Below are positions 20,357 through 31,027 of a DNA stretch of 64,000 nucleotides, one piece after another. The DNA is taken from positions 1,736,001-1,800,000 of the forward strand of contig NZ_CP064703.1 in the NCBI RefSeq assembly GCF_023101085.1, read 5' to 3'. Source of the stretch: Bradyrhizobium sp. 170. Lineage in GTDB: Bacteria > Pseudomonadota > Alphaproteobacteria > Rhizobiales > Xanthobacteraceae. Each line of letters begins with the position of its first letter. Position 1 is the first letter of the stretch. The position numbers and the translations under genes are program-made. The notes beneath the pieces are model-generated. The model saw only the letters and a program-made list of their open reading frames with translations. It did not search any database and was not told the origin of the DNA.

Positions 20357-20762
20357 CGGATCTCGCCGCGTCGATGCCAAGTCGGGCGGCGGCGACGTGA
20401 TCGAGAGTCCAGCGGAGTTGCTCACCACAGCCAGGGGCGACGAGCGCAGCGGCGAGCGAGCCTAGGTGGCCACAGGCCCGCCAAGGGCGCGCGGGCCGCT
20501 ACTCTGCGCCCCAGAGCCCAACCCGCTGCGCTTCTGAAGGCGGCGAGAGGCAACGCTCGCAGAGTCGGCTCGTCCGGGCCACCGTTTATTGTGCGGAATG
20601 TGACGCGCATAACCACACCATCGAGGAATCGGCCAGGTGAGCAGATCCGTCGATCCGTTATACACGGCGCGCGGCCAAATACATTTGTATCAGGAGAGGC
20701 TCCTACGGGGCGAAAATACCGTACGCGTAGGCTAGGTCAGCGTTTTCGTGGTTCGAATCATA
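20357..20762. other. Gap before the IS630 fragment
   Basis: No gene. The end of the IS630-type element should lie in its last ~80 bases, but I could not fix the terminal repeat because the other end is missing. Confidence 0.4.
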
Positions 20763-21220
20763 TCAGGTAGCCTCGGCGAGTTTGTAGGACCAGGTGTGGA
20801 CAACCGGATACCGATTGACGTCATCGATGCCGGCCATGATGCGCTCCTTGAGCTCGTGTTTTGAGCTTACGCGGATGTGGCGCAAGACAGACCGGGCGAA
20901 CTTGGAGAAGAAGCCCTCGATGAGGTTGAGCCAAGAGCCGTGTTTGGGCGTGAACGTAAGCTCGAAGCGCCCGGGTCGCTGTGTGTCGAGCCAGGTTCTG
21001 GTTTCTCTCGATATGTGCGCGGAATGATTGTCGAGGATCAACTTGATCGCGGTGCCGGCCGGATAGGCGGCATCGAGCAGCTTGAGGAATTCGATGAACT
21101 CGCGGCTGCGGTGGCGGTCCCTCACGAGCGCGTGGACCTTCCCGGTGAGTAGATCGATCCCAGCCAACAGGCTGAGCGTGCCATGACGTTTATACTCATG
21201 ATCGCGCGCAAAGGCTATTG
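20763..21220 (-). mobile_element. IS630-family transposase, C-terminal fragment
   Basis: DDE transposase remnant of about 150 residues. HEYKRHGTLSLLAGIDLLTG, ILDNHSAHISRETRTWL (second aspartate) and FTPKHGSWLNLIEGFFSKFA (catalytic glutamate) are the conserved core of this family. The HTH-containing N-terminal half and the first catalytic aspartate are missing: upstream of about 21220 the sequence becomes bioA coding DNA on the other strand. The C terminus and stop are intact. The element evidently entered or recombined into bioA and then lost one end. Confidence 0.85.
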
Positions 21221-22081
21221 GCACAATATAGGCGAACAGCGAACACGCATCGTTGTCATGCAGCACTCCTATCACGGGGACACGTTCGGTGCGATGTCAG
21301 TTGGTGCCCGCGGTGTCTTCAACGTGGCGTACGGACCTCTCCTGTTCGACGTGACCTCAATCCCGTTCCCTGCGAGCGGTCGTGAGCGGGCGACGCTTGA
21401 TGCGCTTGAGTCAGCATGTCGGAACGAAAATCCCGCAGCCTTTATTGTCGAGCCTCTGGTGTTAGGGGCAGGCGGAATGCTGATGTACTCAGCTTGGGTG
21501 CTAAGAGAGATGAAGCGGATCTGCGAGGCGTCGGACGTCCTGTTCATTGGCGATGAGGTCATGACGGGCTGGGGCCGCACCGGAACAATCTTCGCCTGTG
21601 AGCAGGCCAATGTTGTGCCAGATATAGCGTGCTATTCGAAGGGTCTCATGGGAGGGGCGCTGCCGCTCGCGGTGACACTCTGCCGGGCAGAGATTTTCGA
21701 TGCCCATTATTCAAAAGACCGTACGCGCACATTCTTTCACTCGAGTTCGTTACGGCAAATCCGGTGGCCTGTGCCGCCGCCAAGGCTAACCTGGATCTGT
21801 GGAAAGACCAGGAATGTCACCGGCGCATCGCTGCGGTCGCAACCATGCAAGAGCAGGCAATTGAAGCATTCCGCGCCGATCCGCGCTTTGCAAACGTTCG
21901 CCGTAGCGGCACCATCACAGCACTCGATCTGAAGACGAGAGATACCCGCTATCTCGCAGGCATCGGCCCGAGGCTTCACGCCTTCTTTAAAGACCGTAAT
22001 CTCTTGCTGCGCCCACTAGGTAATACGATTTATGTGATGCCGCCATATTGTGTAACAGCAGGTGACCTGGACGAAATATAG
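21221..22081 (+). pseudogene. bioA: BioA, DAPA aminotransferase, truncated and frameshifted
   Basis: Adenosylmethionine-8-amino-7-oxononanoate aminotransferase of biotin synthesis (PLP fold type I). Recognisable from about 21230: EQRTRIVVMQHSYHGDTFGA, FIGDEVMTGWGRTGTIFACE (cofactor aspartate), PDIACYSKGLMGGALPLAVT (PLP lysine). The N-terminal third is missing at the junction with the IS630 fragment. Near 21751 the frame slips by one base: HSSS is followed in the next frame by TANPVACAAAKANLDLWKDQ, which runs to the stop at 22079-22081. A start codon and both lesions make it non-functional. Biotin clusters (bioBFDA) accompany nod genes in some rhizobia, but no bioB, F or D remains here. Confidence 0.85.
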
Positions 22082-22970
22082 GCAGGCATCTGTGACGCTG
22101 CCGATGCGCTGGCCTGAAGACGCGCGCGGCAGCGCAAGATCAAGGATCCTGAGCTGTCGTCGGCTTCCCGAACGACTTGAGAGAGCCTTGCCATAGACCT
22201 AGGAAGTGGACGATTGTGACCTCGCATCTGCAATGTGGGTGTTGCCGGCCGGGCGAGATCGCGGGCTTCGCCGGGCCGGTCCACAGTGTCATCGCGCGTT
22301 CGGTTTCAGTCCGATCGCGTCACCGCGATTGGTTGCGTGTTCATGTGTGGATGCCTGGGCGAATTTGGTACAAAGTCATGAAGTTATGCGTCCATTGGTG
22401 ATGGCCTGTTGCGGAAGTTCCGCCGTTATTTCGATTAAAAGAGATTGCCTGGACGGCAGGTCTTATCATGCGTCTACGAACGCGAAGATGCTGGACACGT
22501 CATCCGCAACCCGGAGTTTGCGGCAGCCGTGCGAGCGCTGGTGCATCTTTCCTATTTCCCTCGCCTGGGTCCCGGTCGTTTGCGGAGCCTGCAGTCCGCC
22601 GAAGCCGCGGCTTTAAGCGCCATAAGCCCATCCTTGTCAGCAGCGAGAGGTAATGGACATGCCGCCTTAAGGGGCTGACAGCGGCTTTGACACGTAGATC
22701 GCAGCCTCATAAGCACATCCACCGTCGCCGCTCGCGTGCGTCGTCTCCAGGCCGCCGTTTTGACGCGCAGAATGTTTGGATGGTCAGTCCCAGAACCACC
22801 GCGCAGAGGACATCTTGAAAGCTCTTATTTGCTGACCGCCCAATCATTGGAAACTTTGTGCTTCCGACTTCTCAGTGACGCGCCTTTTCGGCCTCCCTAT
22901 TGACAGATACCTTTCGCTCTTCCAAGGGGAAGGCCATTTCCAGAGACATGCGGGGCCGGATCAGATCGAC
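22082..22970. other. Gap between bioA and panB remnants
   Basis: About 0.9 kb with no recognised protein in six frames; probably degenerate coding DNA of the same metabolic cluster, but I cannot assign it. Confidence 0.35.
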
Positions 22971-23580
22971 ATGAGCCACATTTCGCAGCTGTCGGTTGAA
23001 CGCGTCACGATTCCAGTTCTGCAACGATGCAAGGAGGAAAGGCGCGTCATCGTCATGACCACGGCTTATGATGCGGTAACGGCACGTATCGCCGATCCTG
23101 TCGTCGACGTCATTCTTGTCGTCGATAGCGTCGGCAACGTATGCCTTGGGTTTGATGACCACTTTACCGGTCAGCATGGCGAAGATGAATCACTACCTGG
23201 ACGTGGTCGCGCGAACAAGGCCTGGCCCCCTGCTTGTAGCTGACATGCCGTTTCTCAGCTTTCATCTCAGTCCCGACGACACGATCGCAACGCTGGAGGC
23301 GTCCTGCAGCGTGGCGCAGACGCCGTCAAGCTTGAGGGAGGGGGTAAGCGTGTCGAGATGATCCGAGCCTTGGTGAATTGCGAAATTTCCGTGATGGGTC
23401 ATCTTGGTCTCACGCCACAAAGCGTCAACGCGATGGGCGGCTTCAAGGTACAAGGTCGGAACGCGGACGATGCCCTACGTCTGCTCACGATGCGCACCAG
23501 CTACAGCAGGCCGGATGCTTTGCTCTTGTCCTCGAAGGCATCCCGGCCGAGCTCGCCGCGCGAGCGACTGAATCTCTGAG
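22971..23580 (+). pseudogene. panB: PanB, ketopantoate hydroxymethyltransferase, multiply frameshifted
   Basis: First enzyme of pantothenate synthesis. Four frame segments in order reconstruct most of the protein: VIVMTTAYDAVTARIADPVV and VDSVGNVCLGFDD (to about 23150); then [20 protein letters not shown]; then [40 protein letters not shown] (to about 23485); then [20 protein letters not shown]. The segments switch frame three times and the last ~70 residues are absent. One active-site glycine position is also changed (VVDSVG for the usual VGDSVG). Clearly dead. Its neighbour bioA is also dead, so a vitamin cluster was lost together. Confidence 0.87.
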
Positions 23581-23595
23581 CACAACAGGCTCGCG

Positions 23596-23990
23596 ATGAG
23601 CAATCGCATCGCCATCTCATCGAACAAGAACGGCTTGTTCGTTGCCGAGGGCCTTTTACTTCGGGCAGCTGCGGGCCGAGACGGAGATTCGAACGACTGG
23701 GACGTCTCGGGTTCAGTACGGCACTCGAAGAAACATCTCGCCGAGTGTGATTGGATTAGGTTCGATCGCCAGATCTGGGTCGAAACCCGGCGGCTAGACG
23801 ACTGGTGCAGCGAAGCTAATCTTACGACAGTCGATCTTATTTGGATAGACGCAATGGGCTGAGTTCGCCGGTGCCATGCAAACCCTGAGCAATACACGCT
23901 TCTATGGGGTTACTCTTATGCCGATCACCGGCTCGACCGGCGGCACGCCGTCGCCGCCGGATCTGGGTTCGAACGCTATTCCCGCGGCGT
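23596..23990 (+). pseudogene. FkbM-family methyltransferase fragment (possibly noeI)
   Basis: Reads WDVSGSVRHSKKHLAE, then VETRRLDDWCSEANLTTVDL and IWIDAMG, the central part of an FkbM-type SAM-dependent O-methyltransferase. A stop follows at 23860; the neighbouring frame restores AEFAGAMQTLSNTRFYGVTL, so two bases are missing there. N-terminal SAM-binding loop and C terminus are not recoverable. NoeI, which 2-O-methylates the fucose on Nod factors, belongs to this family, and fucose genes are in the same window, so a noeI relict is possible but unproven. Confidence 0.6.
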
Positions 23991-24045
23991 CACAAGTCGA
24001 TGCTATCGCAATACCCTGCCGACTCAAACAATCAAATGCATACAG

Positions 24046-25167
24046 CTAGTTCATTGCAGGTTTGGCTTGCGGAAGACCTGAGCGTGGCGGCATTCCAAGG
24101 ACGAGCTGCGACAGATATGGAACGCCGCGAACAATCGAGCGCACCGTTAGCGCGATCGCAATAATCGCGGCCCCGAGCATTCCCGCGATGATCAACCGGG
24201 TCGTGAGATCCCAAAGTTCTCCGAACTGTACGAAATCCATGAGACGGAACACGGTACCCTGGACCAGGTAGAGCAGCAGCGTGGTCTGGCCCAACTCCAC
24301 AGCGATAAAGCGGGCCATTCGATTTGAACGGCCAACGCTCCAGCATTGCAGCAGGAGTTCGATAGCGATTGCTGAGGCAGCTGCAGAGCCAACAAACATC
24401 AGAAGCACGTTTTTAGCCGACCGAAAATCGTGAATTACCCCAAGATTATTGTAGACATAGGTGTCCTTGTCCCAAGCTAGAAAGCATACGCAAGTCACTA
24501 TCGAGAGAAATAAAATCAGGAGCGGCTTGTGATGTCGCGATGTACTCGTCCATCGTTCTCTCGATTGAGCAAGCAAGAAGCCGAAGCAGAAGAACGGGTA
24601 AGTGAATCTGATCAGGGGTGATATGGACAATGTCAGAGGCGCGAGTGCGACCAGTATGGCTAAGCCAGATATGACCCACGATTGGTGGTTGAGCTTGGTA
24701 GAAATCTTGATGAGAAGATAGGAAACAAACGTCGCCCAGATGAACCAGTATGTGCCAGCGAAATCGTCTACAAATTCCAAAAGTCCGCTCGTTAGGCTGG
24801 TCGCGCGCCACAATGCCGCCAGCTTAGCTGTCTCCATGAACGTCCACCAAAACAGCATCGGCAGCAAGAGCTGCTTCGCACGGTCGCTGGCGGCTCGAGT
24901 GAACGACTTTTGCAGCAGCGATCGAGAAGAAAGATATCCGCTTATCGCCATAAAGAGTGGCATGTGAAACATATAGATCGATTTGTAGTACGGCGAATAC
25001 CAAAACCCGTCGTCTCGGTAGATGACATACTGAATCAGGTGCCCAACGATCACCAAAACAATGAGCGCACCTTTCGCGAAATCTAAGCTTCGATCTCGAT
25101 CGTTTGCCTCTGTCGTGCGCGAGCTCGGGGCGATCGTTCCAGTCACGCGTACCAATGTATCAAACAT
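24046..25167 (-). CDS. Acyltransferase-3 family membrane protein, NodX/NolL type
   Basis: Integral membrane O-acetyltransferase of 373 residues with about ten hydrophobic segments. The family hallmarks are present: RDRSLDFAKGALIVLVIVGH (catalytic histidine at the end), YMFHMPLFMAISGYL and WFIWATFVSYL. Rhizobial members of this family acetylate Nod factors: NodX on the reducing-end glucosamine, NolL on O-4 of the fucose that NodZ adds. Since the window encodes NodZ, NoeL and NolK, a NolL-like role is the best guess, but exopolysaccharide or O-antigen acetylation is equally possible. ATG start at 25167. No lesion is seen, in contrast to every gene just upstream of it. Confidence 0.72.
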   Translation of the reverse strand: MFDTLVRVTGTIAPSSRTTEANDRDRSLDFAKGALIVLVIVGHLIQYVIYRDDGFWYSPYYKSIYMFHMPLFMAISGYLSSRSLLQKSFTRAASDRAKQLLLPMLFWWTFMETAKLAALWRATSLTSGLLEFVDDFAGTYWFIWATFVSYLLIKISTKLNHQSWVISGLAILVALAPLTLSISPLIRFTYPFFCFGFLLAQSRERWTSTSRHHKPLLILFLSIVTCVCFLAWDKDTYVYNNLGVIHDFRSAKNVLLMFVGSAAASAIAIELLLQCWSVGRSNRMARFIAVELGQTTLLLYLVQGTVFRLMDFVQFGELWDLTTRLIIAGMLGAAIIAIALTVRSIVRGVPYLSQLVLGMPPRSGLPQAKPAMN

Positions 25168-26632
25168 CTAGATATCTGTTGTTGATGAGCCGGCGGCCCG
25201 TTGTCCGCTTCTTCTGCCTCATTTTTGATCCAAACGAAAGGTGATGGCGGGAGTTTTTGGAACGGGAATAAGCTCAGCTTGTTAGGCCTTGAAGATGGAG
25301 CTGGCCGAGCGTCTCTGAATGCCTCGCGGAACTTTGTGGCAGAGCAGATATCTAATTTGAGATATTGGTGTAGCAGTACGGGCACGGCATACTACTTGCA
25401 GACGCGGTTCTGGGAGGAAGACTGTCGCGCTCAGTCTCCCACTCAGCCCGACGCATCTCGTCTCCTCGACAAGAAAATCTGCCCGACGAACAAGCGCGCG
25501 GCCAACATCGTACAGGATTGGCAGACCATGAGCGCGCGGTTCCGGCGCCTCTCGGCGTCCTTTGGGCTATGCGTAGCGCGTCTGAAAATCAGCTCCAACG
25601 GCTTACCTGAGAACCAGGCGGAACAAAGCTACTATGTCTAGTAGTTTCGTCCCCATCCAGCGACGGCCCCCGGCCAAGTCGTCTTTCGCGGGCAGGTTTG
25701 CTTAGCCGCGCGCGATCGAAGAATTTGCGCATACTGCGCGGTTAGCTTGGAAACGGGGAAGTATGTGGGCCGAAAGTTCATCGCGACCAGAGGGGCCGAT
25801 GCGCTCCCGGCGACGGCGGAGCCCGCCAGCCGGACTTGGATGCTCACGCTCACGGCGAGTAGAAGGGACACGGCCGCCGCGGATCTGGCCCGGCGCGCGG
25901 GCTTATCGCGCGTCCAGAGCCACCGCTTTGGGCCTTGCGTTTGGCCGGGACCGGCGCGGAGAGTGGTCGGCGTGGATGCGTTCGGCAGCAAAGGCGTGGC
26001 TTGAGATCGCTTCGACCAGTGGCATTTGTGTTGCCTTGCAACGGATGCGTAGGTTTCGGGCGCTTCGGCCCGCCGAAGGGTTGCTGGGAGCGAACGCAAG
26101 TTGGCGAGTTTGGCGTACACCACTCGATCCTTAGAAAGCCCAACATCGCCATAATGCGGTCTTTGTGGCTTTTGTGAATTCCGCAGCGATCGTCTCGACC
26201 GACTGCGTGATTTTGGCCGCGATCGCCGCGTCTTTCCTCCCAAAAACTTCGGTGCCCGACCAATCTGGAGCGGTCGCACAAGTTTCAGGTGAATTCTTTG
26301 TCCTAACGAGGTCCTGCCGGCAAGCCGCTGCCGTGGCACTTTCGCGCTAAGCTCAGCAAGGATCGTGGCACTGAAGGTAGGGCGCTCCTTCGTTAAAGCG
26401 AGGAGGGCCTCGCCTCGTCTGATTGCGCGATCATACCAGGGGCGCCTTGTCAGGAGCGCGACGTTGCAAGTGCTTCAATCAGATGCCGAAAGTGCAACAA
26501 CAACGACAGGAATGCGGCAAGATCCAAAGGCGAGGATCGCCACTGGCACGCGGTAAGCACGAGCAATCGCGCATTGATTGACATCGTAAGCGCCGCGCGG
26601 GTGCGGCTTGGTCCAGACTGCTTCCCCATCTT
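25168..26632. other. Region upstream of the acyltransferase gene
   Basis: Nearly 1.5 kb with no supportable gene. A 233-codon minus frame (25638-26339) has arginine- and serine-rich low-complexity composition and no family features, and is judged chance. Confidence 0.4.
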
Positions 26633-27022
26633 TCACGCGTTCGTTCCACCACGATGCTCGCGAAGCGCTTCATCGACGCAGGCGATCAACTCCAGACCGG
26701 CAAAGGGTTTGGCAAAAAAGCCGATTACGCCGGCGCTCAACGCGCGGGCTCGCGTGCGGTCATCTGCGAAGGCAGTCATCAGGATGAATGGCGCAGCGTG
26801 GCCCTGGGCCCGCATCTGTTCCAAAAGTTCAAAGCCGCTCATCATGGGTATCTGCACGTCTGCAATGACACAGGACGTATCATTCAATTGAGACGACCGC
26901 AAGAATTCCTTAGCCGATGCAAACGTACGAACGATGTGGCCCTGCGATTTCAAAAGGTTGTTCAGTGCGGCACGAATCGAAGGATCGTCGTCGACAACGC
27001 AAACAGTTGAATACCTAGACAA
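26633..27022 (-). CDS. Single-domain response regulator
   Basis: Receiver domain alone, 129 residues. Acidic pocket DDD at residues 11-13, phosphoacceptor in CVIADVQIPMMSGFELL (Asp near 56), T in LMTAF (near 83), and K in GFFAKPF (near 105). There is no output domain, so it acts by protein contact or as a phosphate sink or relay partner. It lies 97 bases after a FixJ-type regulator on the same strand and the two probably form one transcript. The large sensor kinase at 31028 is the obvious partner. Confidence 0.85.
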   Translation of the reverse strand: MSRYSTVCVVDDDPSIRAALNNLLKSQGHIVRTFASAKEFLRSSQLNDTSCVIADVQIPMMSGFELLEQMRAQGHAAPFILMTAFADDRTRARALSAGVIGFFAKPFAGLELIACVDEALREHRGGTNA

Positions 27023-27119
27023 GACGACCCGTTCTTAGTTGGGCGAAGGCGCTGGCCGAAGCATGACGGCCAGCAGAAGGATGCGCGTGTACGACGAAAT
27101 TGTAAAATCATACCTAGGT

Positions 27120-27797
27120 TTATACCCTGAAACGGCCGGTCCCAATTCCCAGCCTCTCAGTCATCCTGATCAAATCGGCTAGCGATCGAGCTCCCATCTT
27201 CTTCATCACGTGACCGCGATAGATTTTGACTGTAATCTCGGCGAGCCCGAGTTCCGCGGCTACCTGTTTGTTCAATAGGCCGGCGGCGACCAGTTTCAAT
27301 ACATCCTGCTCTCGTGGACTTAGGGCCTCAAACAAGGACTGCAGCCTCCCGACCACCTTATCTACACCTCGTCTCTTCCGATCCTGTTCGATAGCTGCGA
27401 CTACGCCATCGAGTAGTTCCTGATCGCGAAACGGCTTGCTGAGAAAATCGATTGCTCCACTCTTCATGGCTTTGACGGTCATCGGAATATCGCCATGAGC
27501 GGTGATGAAAATAACAGGAATGTGAATCTTCAGTTTGGCTAACTCACTCTGGAGCTCAAGGCCGCTCAATCCCGGCAGCCTGATGTCAAGCACAAGGCAG
27601 CTAGGAACATCAGGGAGCTCGCTCTGGAGCATTTCCCGGGCCGATCCGTAAGCAACGACATCTAGACCGATCGAACGAAATAGGTTGACCAGCGATTCGC
27701 GCATTGAGAGGTCATCGTCCACGAGGAAGACGCTCGGCCTCACCTCCGGCCCTACGACATTTGCGGCTTCCTTCCGCGGTTCAGAGCGCTTGGTCAC
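27120..27797 (-). CDS. FixJ/NarL-type two-component response regulator
   Basis: 225 residues: receiver domain (SVFLVDDDLSMRESLVNLF; phosphoacceptor in CLVLDIRLPGLSG; FITAHGDIPM; FLSKPFRDQ) and LuxR-type HTH (LSPREQDVLKLVAAGLLNKQ, AAELGLAEITVKIYRGHVMK). This is the FixJ/NodW/TodT class. NodW, which acts with NodV in flavonoid-dependent nod activation in Bradyrhizobium, has the same architecture, but no specific NodW identity can be shown. It starts at ATG 27797. It is likely cotranscribed with the receiver-only protein that follows. Confidence 0.85.
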   Translation of the reverse strand: MTKRSEPRKEAANVVGPEVRPSVFLVDDDLSMRESLVNLFRSIGLDVVAYGSAREMLQSELPDVPSCLVLDIRLPGLSGLELQSELAKLKIHIPVIFITAHGDIPMTVKAMKSGAIDFLSKPFRDQELLDGVVAAIEQDRKRRGVDKVVGRLQSLFEALSPREQDVLKLVAAGLLNKQVAAELGLAEITVKIYRGHVMKKMGARSLADLIRMTERLGIGTGRFRV

Positions 27798-28423
27798 GAT
27801 AAGAGCCTCACTTGTACGATTTACAGTAGAATCATCGCCTCACTACGACCTTTGATTGATCGCGTAGCCTTTCGAGTACTTTGCGCAGTGCAAAGTTTGA
27901 GATTTTCCAGGTATGTGACGGGTCAGCCATTCGCGCCAGCGTGACGCATTACTGGAAAGTCTAGCAAAAACCGTCCGACTGGTCGAGAACTGCCTTTCGC
28001 GTCTGTCCGCCGTCGCGTTGGATCGGCCCCGCGGCATCGATCAAATCGATCAGCAGCCGATCGAGAAGCACCGAATCCAGAACTTGAGGCGCTCGCTTTA
28101 GCATGGCGTCGCGTGTCGCCCGGCCTTCGCGAGTGAGGCTGCAGCGGACGACCCATTATGCGGCTGAAGGATCAGAATGCCCGTCGCCTTGGTAGTTGAA
28201 CGCGGGGCCGCGAGCTGAGCGAATTGGCGCGATTGTGCCTGTGCATGCGCCGATCCCGCCGGCGTTGAGATCGGCAAGCGGCGTAGACTATCGCACCCGT
28301 ACTAAGGAAAATAGATATCAGAACGAGTAGCAGCGGCATCAGCACATGAACTCTTCTTTTCCGTCCTCAGAGCGCCTTTGAGTTGCTCTTTGCGAGGGTG
28401 GGGAAAGCACCTTGCACCGACTT

Positions 28424-28453
28424 CGTACAACCTGACGCAAGGTGCGATTCAAG
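28424..28453 (+). repeat. Dispersed repeat, copy 3
   Basis: CGTACAACCTGACGC then variable bases then GCGATTCAAG; diverged from copies 1 and 2 in the middle (AAGGT for TACGT). Confidence 0.65.
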
Positions 28454-29038
28454 TCCTTTCCGTCAAGTTTGTAGGAAAGATGCTCGAACTCGAGCTGCTG
28501 CAGGGGCGCTCACGTGCGTTCGTGTCGTTGCTTCCTTCACGAGGCTCGCACCCCAAGATGAGGCGGCGTAATCTGAATGGAGAGGCAGGACACACTCCAT
28601 TCGGTGTCCAGGTGCGGACCAGTTCGCCAAAAGGCAGTTGCATTTGCTCTCCTGCATCAGCCAAACAACCGCTGATCCAGCGAAAGAATCATTCTCCTAC
28701 CAGAATTGGCGGACATCATAGGTCCGTGCCGGCACCTTGAAGGTTCGCTCTTTGACCTACATAGGAACGACAAAACGCGCCCCGAGCGGTCAACCTGAAG
28801 CTGTTGTCAGACCTGCCAGTAGCTCATCGATCCGCTAAGGGCCTACGGTCCAGGTGGGGTCGTTATAGACGGCCCGACGCACTCCGTTGAGCAGAAAGTG
28901 CGTCGGGTTCGCCCCACATCGCTAGTACATCCGTGGTGACGCTGCCTCCAATGAACAACCAGCGCGGCAAAACTGAGGCTCGCTCAGCAAGGCAGAGTAG
29001 GTAGTGACTCCCTGCTACTTCGCACCGGCCAGGAAGGG

Positions 29039-29068
29039 CTTGAATCGTTCGTAGCGTCAGGTTGTACG
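29039..29068 (-). repeat. Dispersed repeat, copy 4, inverted
   Basis: On the minus strand: CGTACAACCTGACGCTACGA then ACGATTCAAG. It faces copy 3 across 0.6 kb and shares its CGTACAACC start. Confidence 0.7.
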
Positions 29069-31027
29069 ATGCCGGTGTAGATCTATCGAATTGGCAAAAT
29101 TGGCAAAGAAGGCGTTCCGCTGTTCTTCATTTTAATTGCAATTCTCTTCACCAGTTTGGGGTAGCTTACGCCTTGCTTGAACAGCGGTTCAAGCAGCGAG
29201 AACTCTCTCGGATCTATCGGCTTCGCATGGCCGGCAATGGCTCTCCTGCGAACCGCAGCGAGCGGCATTCCGATCAGCGAGGGCCTGTACGGGCGCTCGG
29301 TGAGCATCAGGGGTGCCTTTGTCGCGGGTCAGTTGCTCCATCAATGGGAGCAGGAATGAAGAGAATAGTTCTAGGCGCGGTTTCGCTCACAGTGGCTCGC
29401 AGATCTGTCCTTGATGCTGTGGTTCAGAGTCGATGACTGCATGGCGCCTTCCAACAATGGAGCCAGGAGTGAACGTCGATCTCGAAAACAGCACCGCGCG
29501 TGTCAGCGGGATTTCTAGCCTGAGCGCCCTTGCGGCGTTTATGTTCAGCGACTCGACCGAGCATCTTGCTTCTCCTCGGGCCTTAGAAGCACGCCTTCAT
29601 GGCTGATTGTGGAGCAAGCTTCTTTGGCGGCCGTGCTGTTAACGGTGGGCGAATTCTCGGGACCGGCTTCTGTGAGAAAGGGTCGTTCGACATGCCAGAT
29701 ATCAGCAAGGCGATCGCCGAGCTCACTGATCGTCTGATCGCATTCAGAGCGGTTCGCACCATAGTCAACCAGGGAAGCGACATTTCCGCCGGTCAGCGTG
29801 AAGAGGCATCGTGCCCCGCCGTTCGGTATTCCTCGGCCGGCATCGACCTCAGATGTAGGGCCTGCCCGGAGATCGACAGCTTGGTGCAGGCCTCAAAGGG
29901 AACAGGCTGAGCTAATACTGCGCCAGTGCGGTTTCAGCTCGAAAAAGCAATATTGGCCGCGCTTATGTCCGCGGGGGTAGCCATCGAAGCGGCGGAAAGG
30001 TCCAGCTGTTCGATTTGCTGCAATGGACCGCTCGCTCCGAGCCTTAGTACATCCGATTTCGAGGAGCTCATCCTTACCAAGAAGCTGCTTCAGTTCTTTG
30101 GCTCAAGTCGCTCGATCACGCGTTGTGGTTATTGATCGGTCAATATCCAAACGCGCCGCCGCATCATTGGATTCGTTTCGTTCGAGCTCAACTGCAAAAT
30201 TGTGTAGGGCGAGCTCCTTCAATATCGTGTCGGATACACAGGCTCTGTGCTTCCTTAGCTCGGTACGGCGACATCAGTGTCGCCGCGCTGCTTGCTTCAC
30301 GGGGACAGCATGATCAACATTTCACAGATAACGCCGGGACGGACCGGGCGCACGCTAAGGCCCTGACAGTGCGCGCCGGGACGGCTTCGAAACTAGACAC
30401 TTTTCTCGGCCCAACATGCCATGTTAGTTTGGTGCTGAAGACTGAGCGCGTCGATGGTATGGTCGCTTGCTCGAAAGACATACTCGGACGACGTTGTGCG
30501 AAGCAAGTTGTGGCCCTCGGGGCTTCAGTTCGCGCCAGGAGATCTCGCAATTGGCTCATGGGATGGCATTGCGCATCGCGCCCCGGACGCTCAGGCCGAT
30601 GCAGTCGTCAGAAGCCGGCGTTCCAATGGCCTCGCGCGTTGTGCCGATCATGGGCAAACCGATCAGCTTTCACATGTCATTGTCTGCTTGAGCGGTAGCA
30701 GCAATCTGGGCCCTGCTGCACGTCGGGCAGTGGGCCGCTGGTGGTCGGGTAACTGGCCACGAGCCGCTCTATCAAATACAATTCCTTCGTCCACACACTG
30801 AGCTAGTCGGGAGCGCCGCCGCCGATGCTGTGCAGGCCCGGCCGGCGCGCAGGAGTGGGCTGGATCGATCGGGCTGTGACGTATTGGGTGTGTAAGTCGC
30901 ATCTTGGCGTGCCGCGGTCCACTCTTTGGCGGCCTGGATCGGTACTCGCGCCGTTTTGCGAAGTCCCTTCACAAGCTCGCCCCATATGTGTCAGGTTTGG
31001 CTCAGTCCTTATTGACCGGGCGGGCAA

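Larger units (their letters stand above)
27798..31027. other. 3.2 kb without a recognisable gene, with an inverted repeat pair
   Basis: No family-level similarity in six frames. Two copies of the dispersed repeat lie here in opposite orientation (28424-28453 and 29039-29068), enclosing about 0.6 kb. The region separates the sensor kinase from its putative response regulators. Confidence 0.45.

Noticed and set aside
25638..26339. 233-codon minus-strand frame
   Set aside because: Arg/Ser-rich, no recognisable domain, no ribosome site.
16907..29068. 3' ends of tRNA genes used as attachment sites (GGTTCAATCC, GATTCAAGCC in the dispersed repeat)
   Set aside because: The resemblance to a T-arm is limited to a few bases; no stem can be paired and no tRNA body precedes any copy.
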